52,078 nucleotides of DNA from JADCCX01 sp031373545 (lineage in GTDB: Bacteria > Pseudomonadota > Alphaproteobacteria > Rhizobiales > Beijerinckiaceae). Below are positions 7,587-14,777 of this stretch, piece by piece. Both the position numbers and the translations under genes were made by a program. Position 1 is the first letter of the stretch, and every line of letters begins with the position of its first letter. The DNA is taken from NCBI GenBank assembly GCA_031373545.1, contig JANMMT010000213.1, forward strand, positions 1 to 52,078, in the 5' to 3' direction. The notes beneath the pieces are model-generated. The model did not search any database, was not told the origin of the DNA, and saw only the letters and a list, made by a program, of their open reading frames with translations.

Positions 7587-7964
7587 CTATACCTTCCCCA
7601 CATAACCCACCCCGTCCAGCCCCTCGAAATGTGCATCGCACGTCAACAGCAGCGCGCCATTTTCCAGCGCCGACGCATAGACAATCGCATCCGCTGTCGC
7701 CAGTTTGTGCGCGGCGCAGAGGTCGGCAGCATGCAGCGCAATGCGGGTATTCAGCGGAATGATCACGCAGCGCTCCATGTAGGCCAGTGCGCGATTCATC
7801 GCGTCCTCGGAGATTTCACGCTTCAGCCATTTGGCGATTTCAAGCTGCACCAATGTCGGCACAAGGGTTTCCTCTAATGCAGGCCAATGATCCATAAGTG
7901 CATCACCCGTGGGTGAGGCGATGAACCACTCGATCCAGGCCGAGCTGTCGATGACGGTTTTCAT
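7587..7964 (-). CDS. VapC-type PIN-domain ribonuclease toxin
   Basis: This 125-residue single-domain PIN nuclease has its acidic metal-binding residues in place: D6 (TVIDSSAW), E42 (VQLEIAKW), D92 (ATADAIVY) and D110 (LTCDAHF). VapC toxins cleave specific RNAs, often initiator tRNA or rRNA, when not held by VapB. The gene starts 12 bp after the antitoxin gene, the usual VapB-VapC order. All catalytic positions are intact, so this module looks functional, unlike its neighbour. About 150 bp of AT-rich sequence without a recognisable signal separate it from the convergent hypothetical gene. Confidence 0.9.
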   Translation of the reverse strand: MKTVIDSSAWIEWFIASPTGDALMDHWPALEETLVPTLVQLEIAKWLKREISEDAMNRALAYMERCVIIPLNTRIALHAADLCAAHKLATADAIVYASALENGALLLTCDAHFEGLDGVGYVGKV

Positions 7965-7976
7965 AGGAAGCGCGGC

Positions 7977-8189
7977 TCAGACGCGATCTTTGCGGTCCCG
8001 GTAACCGCCCGTATCTGCTCCATGCGCAATGCCCCTGAGATCGTTCAACTCAGGTGCAGGCATGACCATAACGCCGGCTCCTTTGGGAATGAACACAAAG
8101 TGCTGGCCTGCGCGCCATTGCTGGGCCTCGCGCACTTCCTTGGGGATGCTGATCTGGAATTTTGAGGAAAGCTTGGCTTGCGCGCTCAT
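7977..8189 (-). CDS. VapB-type AbrB/MazE-fold antitoxin
   Basis: This protein of about 70 residues has an N-terminal SpoVT/AbrB swapped-hairpin DNA-binding domain (KLSSKFQISIPKEVREAQQW) and a C-terminal tail rich in charged residues that should wrap around VapC. It probably represses its own promoter together with VapC. The ATG at 8189 was chosen; a GTG at 8198 adds three residues, and neither start has a strong ribosome-binding site. It is followed by vapC after 12 bp. Confidence 0.87.
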   Translation of the reverse strand: MSAQAKLSSKFQISIPKEVREAQQWRAGQHFVFIPKGAGVMVMPAPELNDLRGIAHGADTGGYRDRKDRV

Positions 8190-8259
8190 CTGGGTCACTT
8201 CTGATCGATCATGTTCTCGTAAGATATCACGATCTGCCCTCGGTGTCGCGTCTGTTTAG

Positions 8260-8751
8260 TCACCCCGCAATCGCGTCGATTTCCTCGTCACTCAGCCCGC
8301 CTGGCACGATCGTCACGGGTATGGCGAATTCCGCCGCGCCCTTGGCGATGGAGCTGACCAGTGGCCCCGGCCCTTCGCTGCCGGTGCCGGCGGCGAGAAT
8401 GAGCGATGAGATATCTTCATCTGTCTCGATCAGGTGCATGATCTCCTGCGAGGTGATGCCTTCGCGGCTCACCCGCTCGGTCTCAATGCTGGCGATCTGG
8501 CGGGCGCGATCAGCAGCGGCGGTCAGCAGAGCGGCGGATTTTTCCTCCGCCTCGGCGCGCATGATATCCTCCACGCCGAGCCAGACCTGATTTTCCCCCG
8601 CCGGGATCACATGCAATGTGATGAGCCCCGCGCCGACGCGCGCTGCGCGGCGGGTGGCGAAATACAGCGCGCGATCCGCCTCCGGCGTTTCATCCACCAC
8701 AACCAGAAGCTTTGGCCGGTGGCCCGTCTCGTAGGATCGCCGTTTGCGCAT
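8260..8751 (-). CDS. Universal stress protein (UspA family)
   Basis: This 163-residue single-domain Usp starts with KLLVVVDETPEADRALYFATRRA, a first beta strand and ATP-pocket Asp. It has an ATP-binding loop of the G-x2-G-x9-G(S/T) type around AAGTGSEGPGPLVSSIAKGAA and ends with IPVTIVPGG. UspA proteins support survival under stress or starvation; ligand and target are unknown here. The ATG at 8751 begins the conserved region; the longer open frame upstream would run into trpS. It lies 31 bp after trpS on the same strand, a conserved pair in Hyphomicrobiales, and is probably co-transcribed. Confidence 0.88.
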   Translation of the reverse strand: MRKRRSYETGHRPKLLVVVDETPEADRALYFATRRAARVGAGLITLHVIPAGENQVWLGVEDIMRAEAEEKSAALLTAAADRARQIASIETERVSREGITSQEIMHLIETDEDISSLILAAGTGSEGPGPLVSSIAKGAAEFAIPVTIVPGGLSDEEIDAIAG

Positions 8752-8782
8752 GCCGCAGATGCCCGCTTGTTGACAAGCGAGC

Positions 8783-9823
8783 CTACCGCTTGCGCACGAA
8801 GCCCACAATATCCTTGACCGCATCCATGTTGCGCCGCGCGATGGCCCGGGCACGGTCACTGCCCTCAATCAGGATCTGGTCGATATGCGTGGAATCCGCG
8901 AGCAGGTGGCGCATTTCATTGGCGATAGGTGCAATGCGCTCCACCGCCACATCGGTCAGGGCCTGCTTGAAGGGCGCAAAATCCTTGCCGCCGAAGCTTT
9001 CCAGCACCGCTTGGCGCTCCAGGCGCGCGAAAGCCGCATAGATCGTGACCAGATTGTCGATCTCGGGTCGCCCTGCCATTTCCTCGACCGTGCCGGGCAT
9101 CTGCCCCATGTCGGTCTTGGCCCGGCGAATCTTGGAGGCGATGGTGTCGGCATCATCGGTGAGGTTGATGCGCGAGAGGTCCGAGGGGTCTGACTTCGAC
9201 ATCTTCTTGGTGCCATCACGCAGGCTCATGACGCGCGGCGCAGGGCCCTGGGTCAGCGGCTCGGGCAGCGGGAAGAAGCCATCATCGTGCCCCAGCGCGG
9301 CGATGCGCTCGGCCAGATCGGTATTGAACTTCTGCGCGATGTCGCGTGCCAGCTCCAGATGCTGCTTCTGGTCCTCGCCCACCGGCACATGGGTCGCGCG
9401 GTAAACCAGAATGTCGGCGGCCATGAGCGCAGGATAGGCAAAAAGGCCCACGGAAGCATTCTCGCGGTCCTTGCCGGCCTTTTCCTTGAATTGGGTCATG
9501 CGGTTGAGCCAGCCCAGCCGCGCCACGCAGTTGAACACCCAGGCCAGTTCCGCGTGCTCGGACACCTGGCTCTGGTTGAAGATGATCGAGCGCTTGGGGT
9601 CCACGCCTGCCGCGATATAAGCCGCTGTCACCTCGCGGATGGAGCGCTGCAAATCTGCCGGGTCCTGCGCCACGGTGATCGCGTGCATGTCGACGACACA
9701 ATAAATGCAATCGTGCGTCTCCTGCATCTCCACCCAGCGCGCCAGCGCGCCCAGATAATTGCCGATGTGCAGCGTGTGGGTCGGCTGCATGCCCGAGAAA
9801 ACGAGCGGCTTGAAGGTCGCCAT
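8783..9823 (-). CDS. trpS: Tryptophanyl-tRNA synthetase
   Basis: This class I aminoacyl-tRNA synthetase charges tRNA-Trp with tryptophan. The 346-residue length is normal. The HIGH-type signature HIGN is at residues 18-21 (PTHTLHIGNYLGA), and KMSKS follows at about residue 205 (TKKMSKSDPSD). The Rossmann fold and C-terminal anticodon-binding helices are complete. The usual upstream neighbour in many Hyphomicrobiales, murJ, is absent here. The gene starts divergently from a small membrane protein gene, with 118 bp between the starts. Confidence 0.97.
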   Translation of the reverse strand: MATFKPLVFSGMQPTHTLHIGNYLGALARWVEMQETHDCIYCVVDMHAITVAQDPADLQRSIREVTAAYIAAGVDPKRSIIFNQSQVSEHAELAWVFNCVARLGWLNRMTQFKEKAGKDRENASVGLFAYPALMAADILVYRATHVPVGEDQKQHLELARDIAQKFNTDLAERIAALGHDDGFFPLPEPLTQGPAPRVMSLRDGTKKMSKSDPSDLSRINLTDDADTIASKIRRAKTDMGQMPGTVEEMAGRPEIDNLVTIYAAFARLERQAVLESFGGKDFAPFKQALTDVAVERIAPIANEMRHLLADSTHIDQILIEGSDRARAIARRNMDAVKDIVGFVRKR

Positions 9824-9941
9824 GGTGGAGGTGGCTCCGGTTTGAGAAGGCGTGCCTTATGGCCGCATGGTGTGTGCGTGACAAGGCTGACTTGCATCCA
9901 TAAGCCTGTGGGCGAACAGAAAATCCCGAGGAGACATCACC

Positions 9942-10244
9942 ATGCTCAAGCTTGCTTTCTTCATCCCCGGAGCCGTTCTGACGGCGTCGATCATCTGGGC
10001 CATGGGCCGCGCCGATTTATGGGCCAGCACGATGGCGGTGATCGCCGATCCTTGGGGCGCGGTGATGCTGATTGATCTCTACATCGGATTTCTGTTCACC
10101 GGGCTCATCATCGCGGCCATCGAGCGCTGGAAGCCGTGGGCATTCGGCCTGCTCGTCGTGTCGATGGTGCTTGGCAACATCGTGTTTGCAGGCTGGGCGG
10201 TGGTGCGTGGTGCCTCAGAGTTGCGCCGTCTTGCCGCGCGGTGA
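9942..10244 (+). CDS. Small integral membrane protein, DUF1475-like
   Basis: This 100-residue protein has three predicted membrane helices (about residues 3-20, 40-62 and 68-90). The segment ADPWGAVMLIDLYIGFLF resembles the DUF1475 family, but the match is by eye. Function is unknown. A strong GAGGAG lies 8 bases upstream of the ATG. Its last 30 bases overlap, in the opposite direction, the end of the SLC5-like membrane protein gene. Confidence 0.7.
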   Translation: MLKLAFFIPGAVLTASIIWAMGRADLWASTMAVIADPWGAVMLIDLYIGFLFTGLIIAAIERWKPWAFGLLVVSMVLGNIVFAGWAVVRGASELRRLAAR

Positions 10245-11843
10245 CCTGACCCGCGGCTGGCTCGCGCTCGCCACATCGCTGGGCAGCGCAGGTGCGTCAC
10301 GCCTGCGCAGTCCAAAATCCAGCAGAAGCGCCAGCACGCCCACGCCGCCTGCCAGCAACCAGACCTGGCGATCGGGCCAGGCTGCGGCCGTGTCCGTCAT
10401 CATGGCCGCAAGGCTGATCCCCAGCACACCGGCCACGCGCACATAGGCAAGCCGTTGGCTGGCCTGCCCAGGCCCCCACTGACCATAAGCAAACAAGCCG
10501 CGTCCGAGAGCCAGTGCGATGATCCAGCCCGCCCAGAACAGCGCCATCAGCGCAAACAATGTGGGCAGTGCGCGCGGCGCGGCGCTCAACGCGCCGGTCA
10601 GGCCCATGGCTTGGGGCAGGCCGCTCCACAGGAAGCGCGGCTCCAGAGCCAGTTGATCGAAAGACAGCACAGCCCCGCGCCCGGTGATGCCGCAGGCCGC
10701 GCGCAGGCCCTCCAGCGTGGTGGGCATTGCCCCGCAGATGCGGATCAATCCCGCAGCAGTGCTGTCGAGGAGCCGCTGGGGCGCGCGGTCCAGGCTGGCT
10801 CCCACCAGTTGCGAGCCGGCAGCCTCGACGGCGTAACCGCCGGCCGCGATGCCGGCGAGGATGCAGCCGACGCAAGCGGTGATGGCCATTGCGGCCGCTC
10901 GCCTCCTGTGCAGGTTGATGGCCGGCGAGAGGCTGCGGCCGACCAAGGCCCCGAGCAACAGGGCGATCACCATGAGATTGAGGGCGCTGCCCGCGACCAG
11001 CGCTCTGAGCCCCGGCCATTCAGGCAGGAGCGGCGGCTGCACACCCGTTCCTACCCAGCGCACCCGGGCCTCTGCAATGGCACCGAGCGTTGCATCGCTG
11101 GTCAGCCCCGGAAGCGGCAGGCCGCCGAAAGCTGCAAAACCCTCCCCAAGCAACAGCAGGATGGTCACGCCAACAAGCGTGACGGCAACGCCGAGGCCTC
11201 CCAGCAAGGCCCGTCCTCCGCCCAGGACAAGGGCGTAGATGAACAGCGCAGTGGTCAGCAGGGTGGCCGCGCGCAGGCTCCATCCAGTCAGTGCCGCCAT
11301 TTCGCGCACCGCGATCGGCAGGACGTGAATCATGACCAAGCCTGCGGGTACCAGCAGCAGCAGTGCAAGCAGGGCCATGACGAAGCCACCTGGCCCGGAA
11401 CGCCCGGATGCATGCAGCAGCGCGGCGGGTGTGGTGCCCGCAACGCGCAGCAGGCCATGGGCTGCAAGTATGCCGAGTGACCCGCCTGCGATCAGCGCCA
11501 TCACTTCACTGCCGTTCGCGGGGCGCAGCAGCAATGGCAGGATAACACCGGCGAACAGGCCCAGCAGTGCGCCTCCGCCGAGGTCAGGCAATAAGGGCTG
11601 GTCGAGGGTGAAGTCCGCCTCATCGAACGTGCGCTCAGAGGCCACCAGCATCAGGCCAAGACCCAGCAGCAGACAAAGCGCCGCCGGGAAGGTCCAGCCC
11701 GCTGGCAGGCCACTGCGCTCGATCACGTGCAGGGCGCCCAGCAGAGCCGCAGTGGCGAAGAGCCCGAACTTGAGCCGCCGCAGGGCAGGTTGATGGCCCG
11801 GGCGTGCTGGCGAGGGTGTATGGCGGGGCGCATTGGCTTGCAT
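10215..11843 (-). CDS. Polytopic membrane protein, divergent SLC5/sodium-solute symporter-like
   Basis: This 542-residue protein has about 12 hydrophobic segments. The central part (ALTGWSLRAATLLTTALFIY, then ALVLGGGRALLGGLGVAV) looks like the sodium:solute symporter core, where a Gly-rich turn followed by RA is typical. The SSS signature is not otherwise clear, so the assignment is tentative. A long polar loop of about 90 residues lies between segments 9 and 10. The ATG at 11843 was chosen because AGGAG sits 5 bases upstream; a GTG at 11870 is the alternative. The gene is divergent from a NarL-type response regulator with a 100-bp shared control region, so the two may be functionally linked. 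No histidine-kinase domain is visible. Confidence 0.6.
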   Translation of the reverse strand: MQANAPRHTPSPARPGHQPALRRLKFGLFATAALLGALHVIERSGLPAGWTFPAALCLLLGLGLMLVASERTFDEADFTLDQPLLPDLGGGALLGLFAGVILPLLLRPANGSEVMALIAGGSLGILAAHGLLRVAGTTPAALLHASGRSGPGGFVMALLALLLLVPAGLVMIHVLPIAVREMAALTGWSLRAATLLTTALFIYALVLGGGRALLGGLGVAVTLVGVTILLLLGEGFAAFGGLPLPGLTSDATLGAIAEARVRWVGTGVQPPLLPEWPGLRALVAGSALNLMVIALLLGALVGRSLSPAINLHRRRAAAMAITACVGCILAGIAAGGYAVEAAGSQLVGASLDRAPQRLLDSTAAGLIRICGAMPTTLEGLRAACGITGRGAVLSFDQLALEPRFLWSGLPQAMGLTGALSAAPRALPTLFALMALFWAGWIIALALGRGLFAYGQWGPGQASQRLAYVRVAGVLGISLAAMMTDTAAAWPDRQVWLLAGGVGVLALLLDFGLRRRDAPALPSDVASASQPRVRSPRGKTAQL

Positions 11844-11902
11844 TCGATCTCCTGTCGCGGCAAATATCACGCCATAGGCGCTTGCTGAAATACAGCTTCA
11901 CC

Positions 11903-11934
11903 AAATCATGCGGGCTGAAAATCATGCGGGCTGA
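11903..11934 (+). repeat. Perfect 16-bp tandem duplication before the response regulator start
   Basis: AAATCATGCGGGCTGA occurs twice, at 11903-11918 and 11919-11934, with no mismatch. The second copy runs directly into the Shine-Dalgarno AGAGG (11934-11938), 5 bases before the ATG at 11944. It lies in the divergent control region shared with the SLC5-like gene. Confidence 0.9.
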
Positions 11935-11943
11935 GAGGTATAC

Positions 11944-12615
11944 ATGGCGTCGGAACGCATCAAAATTGTCATTGCTGACGATCATCCCTTGTTCCGGGGG
12001 GCCTTGCGGCAAGCCATCGAGGGCGGATTGGCCCAGGCCGACATTCTGGAATCGGGCTCGTTCGATGATGCCAACAAACTGATTTCCGGCAGCGAGAACG
12101 TGGATATCGTCCTGCTCGACCTGAACATGCCTGGCATGCAGGGATACACCGGTCTGGCTTACCTGCGTGCCGCGCATCCCGGGGTTCCGGTCCTGGTGGT
12201 CTCAGCCAACGAAGATCCGCAGGTCATTCGCCGCTGTCTCGATTTTGGCGCTGCCGGGTTCCTGCCGAAGACACTGGGCATCGAAGCGATGCGCACGGCC
12301 ATCCGCGCTGTTCTGGATGGTCAATCATGGACACCGCCCGACTACAATCCGGCTGCCACGGGTGATCCGGAGGGCGCCGATATCGTCAAACGGCTGGCGA
12401 GCCTCACACCCCAGCAAGTGCGGGTGCTGATGATGCTGTCCGAAGGCTTGCTCAACAAGCAGATCGCCTATGAACTCAGCGTGTCGGAAGCCACGGTGAA
12501 GGCCCATGTCTCGGCCATCCTCACCAAACTGGGCGTCGACAGCCGCACGCAGGCTGTCATTGCCGCCTCGAAGATCGACACCAGCCAGTGGCAGAATGCT
12601 GTCTCGAACACCTGA
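11944..12615 (+). CDS. NarL/FixJ-type response regulator (REC + LuxR HTH)
   Basis: This 223-residue two-domain regulator has an N-terminal receiver with the acidic pair D12-D13, the phospho-acceptor D59 (VLLDLNMPG) and K109 (GFLPKT). The C-terminal LuxR-type helix-turn-helix (LTPQQVRVLMMLSEGLLNKQ...VSEATVKAHVSAIL) lies at about residues 150-210. Phosphorylation should promote DNA binding. No histidine kinase is in the window, so the partner is elsewhere. It is divergent from the SLC5-like membrane protein gene, a likely target. A clear AGAGG precedes the ATG. Confidence 0.93.
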   Translation: MASERIKIVIADDHPLFRGALRQAIEGGLAQADILESGSFDDANKLISGSENVDIVLLDLNMPGMQGYTGLAYLRAAHPGVPVLVVSANEDPQVIRRCLDFGAAGFLPKTLGIEAMRTAIRAVLDGQSWTPPDYNPAATGDPEGADIVKRLASLTPQQVRVLMMLSEGLLNKQIAYELSVSEATVKAHVSAILTKLGVDSRTQAVIAASKIDTSQWQNAVSNT

Positions 12616-12804
12616 AAAAGCCTGGATGCGAGACGCTTGACTTGACACGACGGGGGTCGTCCGTCATTGGACCGGCAGCTTGCGGGCGTGTCCTCACGTC
12701 CGCATTGTCTTTATATCCGCCAGTTTGCGAGGCTTGCCCCGCAGATTCCCTGTCAAAAAGTGCATCCGGTTCTGCCGAGATGCGATGAACACGAAAGAAA
12801 AACG

Positions 12805-13446
12805 ATGTTCGCAGTGATCAAGACGGGCGGGAAGCAATACAAGGTTTCCCGCGACGACGTCATCACCATCGAGAAGCTCCACGCCGCAGCAGGCGATACG
12901 GTTGCATTCGAGACTGTCCTTCTTCTGGGCGGCGAAACAACCGTGGTGGGCGCTCCCACCGTTCAAGGCGCGACGGTTGTCGGCTCCATTGTCGAGCAGG
13001 CCCGCGGCCCCAAGGTCATTAATTTCGTCAAGCGCCGCCGCCAGAATTCCAAGCGCAAGAAAGGTCATCGTCAGGATCTGACGATCGTGCGCATCACGGA
13101 TATCCTGACCGGTGGTGCCAAGCCTGATCTTTCCGCCAAGACCGCAGTGTCTGCCGCCGCCGTGGCGGGTGTGGCTGCGACCGGCGCGCGCGACGAGAGC
13201 AACCTTTCGCTGATCGCAGGCATCGGCCCGACCATCGAGAAGAAGCTGCGGGCCGCCGGCATCACCACCTGGTCGATGATCGCAAGCTGGAGCGAAGCCG
13301 ATGTGGCTAAGTGGGATGACGAGTTGAAGCTGCGTGGACGTGCCACTCGCGAAGAGTGGGTGGAGCAGGCAAATGAATTGCTGGCCGGCAAGCCTCCGCG
13401 TGCCAAGGTCGATCAGGCCGAGCTGCAATCCGGCGAAGATCTGTAA
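12805..13446 (+). CDS. rplU: 50S ribosomal protein L21 with C-terminal helix-hairpin-helix extension
   Basis: Residues 1-103 are standard L21 (MFAVIKTGGKQYKVS at the N terminus, and the RNA-binding KRRRQNSKRKKGHRQ). L21 binds 23S rRNA in the 50S subunit. The protein then continues to 213 residues: an Ala-rich linker, followed by a helix-hairpin-helix-like module (LIAGIGPTIEKKLRAAGI) and a helical tail (RATREEWVEQANELL). Such extended L21 proteins are known in alphaproteobacteria; the role of the tail is not established. The ATG at 12805 was chosen by homology. The 189 bp upstream contain CTTGAC motifs at 12636 and 12641 but no well-spaced -10 element. Confidence 0.95.
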   Translation: MFAVIKTGGKQYKVSRDDVITIEKLHAAAGDTVAFETVLLLGGETTVVGAPTVQGATVVGSIVEQARGPKVINFVKRRRQNSKRKKGHRQDLTIVRITDILTGGAKPDLSAKTAVSAAAVAGVAATGARDESNLSLIAGIGPTIEKKLRAAGITTWSMIASWSEADVAKWDDELKLRGRATREEWVEQANELLAGKPPRAKVDQAELQSGEDL

Positions 13447-13580
13447 ACACAGCTGGCATCATCGAGCCGCGCAGCGTGTCTGCTCGGAGTCTCTTTCCAA
13501 AGTGCCGTTTTTGAGGCATAGATCATTCAACCCATGGTTGGCGCATCTGGCGCTGGGCATGCAACTTCGAGGAGCGCATT

Positions 13581-13847
13581 ATGGCTCACAAAAAAGCTGG
13601 CGGTTCGTCGCGCAACGGTCGTGACTCGCATTCCAAGCGCCTTGGCGTGAAGTGCTTCGGCGGCGAAGCCGTGCGCGCAGGCAACATCATCATTCGTCAA
13701 CGGGGCACCAAGTGGCATCCCGGAGACAACGTCGGCATTGGCGTCGATCACACGTTGTTTGCCCTCGCGGATGGCCATGTGGCCTTCGTGCACAAGGGCA
13801 AACGACCACTTGTAGCGGTCATGCCGCTTCAGGCGGCGGCGGAATAA
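13581..13847 (+). CDS. rpmA: 50S ribosomal protein L27
   Basis: This 88-residue L27 begins MAHKKAGGSSRNGRDSHSKR, the typical N-terminal tail that reaches toward the peptidyl-transferase centre. No cleavable leader is present. It follows rplU by 134 bp, the conserved order, and a Shine-Dalgarno GAGGAGC is clear. The next gene, a GNAT acetyltransferase, also follows rpmA in many Hyphomicrobiales, but obgE and proB, which usually come after it, are not here. Confidence 0.97.
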   Translation: MAHKKAGGSSRNGRDSHSKRLGVKCFGGEAVRAGNIIIRQRGTKWHPGDNVGIGVDHTLFALADGHVAFVHKGKRPLVAVMPLQAAAE

Positions 13848-13848
13848 C

Positions 13849-13881
13849 CCGGCGAGGTTTGCTTTCGAAAAACCCCGCCGG
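13849..13881 (+). other. Stem-loop directly after rpmA
   Basis: CCGGCGAGGTTT (13849-13860) pairs with AAACCCCGCCGG (13870-13881) in 11 of 12 positions around a 9-base loop. It begins 2 bases after the rpmA stop. There is no T-run after it, so it is not a classical intrinsic terminator; it may protect or end the rplU-rpmA mRNA. Confidence 0.45.
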
Positions 13882-13971
13882 TCCCACAGGACCCGGTGCG
13901 GTTTTCGAGCTTACCTGATCACCCAACGCCAAAGCGCGGCGGGACAAGCTCCAGACCAGTCTAGCGACAGC

Positions 13972-14010
13972 GGGGAATGTGGGATCCACATTTCCCTTTG
14001 TCGTTTTTGG
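13972..14010 (+). terminator. Candidate terminator hairpin before the GNAT gene
   Basis: GGGGAATGTG (13972-13981) pairs with CACATTTCCC (13987-13996), with one G-T pair, around a 5-base loop. A T-rich stretch (TTTGTCGTTTTT) follows within 2 bases. It ends about 17 bases before the GNAT start, so it could end rplU-rpmA transcripts or act on the GNAT leader. Confidence 0.35.
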
Positions 14011-14026
14011 CCATGGAGCTTGCGAG

Positions 14027-14695
14027 ATGTTTCCCGAAGTGACCCGCGATGATGTCTTTCGCATCGAAACGAGCCGGCTCTGGCTGCGCTGGGCCGCGGT
14101 GAAAGATGCCGCAAGCATCGAGCGGATTGCATCGGATGCAGATGTCGCTGATCTGACGGGCATTCTGCCCCATCCCTACCCCCCGGGAGAAGCCACGCGT
14201 TTCATCTTCGAGGCGCGCAAGGACAATGCGCTGGGCAAGCGCCTGTCTTTCGTCATTGCGCGCCGCGACACGCCGGCACAGGCGCTGGGCGTCATTGGCA
14301 GCCGCATCTTGTCCACCCCCCAGGAGCCCACGCTGCGTGTCAGCCTTGGCTACTGGCTGGGCCGTTCACATTGGGGCGAAGGCATCGCCACGGAGGCCGC
14401 GCATGGGTTGGTGGATGCACTCTTCACCTACTCCGAGACAGCCGTCATCGAGTCCGCCGTGCGGGTCATCAATCCCGCTTCGCGCCGGGTGATGGAGAAG
14501 ACCGGCTTTCAATACGTGGGTGCGGACATGATGACCCTGCCTGCGCTGGCAAGCCGCGTGGCGGTCGATAACTTTCGTCTTGACCGCTCCACCTGGAGCA
14601 GCCTGCGCAATTGGAAAATGCCCCACATCGAAGTGGACCCGGTGAGTTCGTACCGGGACGGGTCAATCGCGGCTGAAATGGTTTCCTGCACATGA
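14027..14695 (+). CDS. GNAT-family N-acetyltransferase (RimJ/RimL-like)
   Basis: This 222-residue protein begins with FRIETSRLWLRWAAVKDA, the standard opening of RimJ/RimL-type acetyltransferases. The acetyl-CoA site is around YWLGRSHWGEGIATEAAHGL, and the C-terminal motif VINPASRRVMEKTGF is the usual N-x2-S-x3-x-E-K-x-GF element. It transfers acetyl from acetyl-CoA to an amine; the acceptor is unknown, but ribosomal protein N termini or small amines are typical. The start at 14027 removes an unsupported N-terminal extension. It lies between rpmA and pdxY. Confidence 0.88.
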   Translation: MFPEVTRDDVFRIETSRLWLRWAAVKDAASIERIASDADVADLTGILPHPYPPGEATRFIFEARKDNALGKRLSFVIARRDTPAQALGVIGSRILSTPQEPTLRVSLGYWLGRSHWGEGIATEAAHGLVDALFTYSETAVIESAVRVINPASRRVMEKTGFQYVGADMMTLPALASRVAVDNFRLDRSTWSSLRNWKMPHIEVDPVSSYRDGSIAAEMVSCT

Positions 14696-14706
14696 CGCGG
14701 CGAGGA

Positions 14707-14770
14707 CAGTTTTGGGCAAAGACAATTTCGGGCACAGCCAATTTTGGACAAAGACAATTTCGGACAAGGA
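14707..14770 (+). repeat. 16-bp tandem repeat, four degenerate copies, before pdxY
   Basis: Four 16-bp units follow each other at 14707, 14723, 14739 and 14755. All follow the pattern CA(G/A)TTT(T/C)GG(G/A)CA(A/C)(A/G)G(A/C) closely. The last unit ends in AAGGA, the Shine-Dalgarno sequence 7 bases before the pdxY ATG at 14778. The array starts 11 bases after the GNAT stop. Confidence 0.85.
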
Positions 14771-14777
14771 TCGTGTC

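Noticed and set aside
12636..12804. Promoter for rplU from CTTGAC motifs
   Set aside because: Neither CTTGAC at 12636 nor the one at 12641 has a -10-like hexamer 16-18 bases downstream; TTATAT at 12711 is too far.
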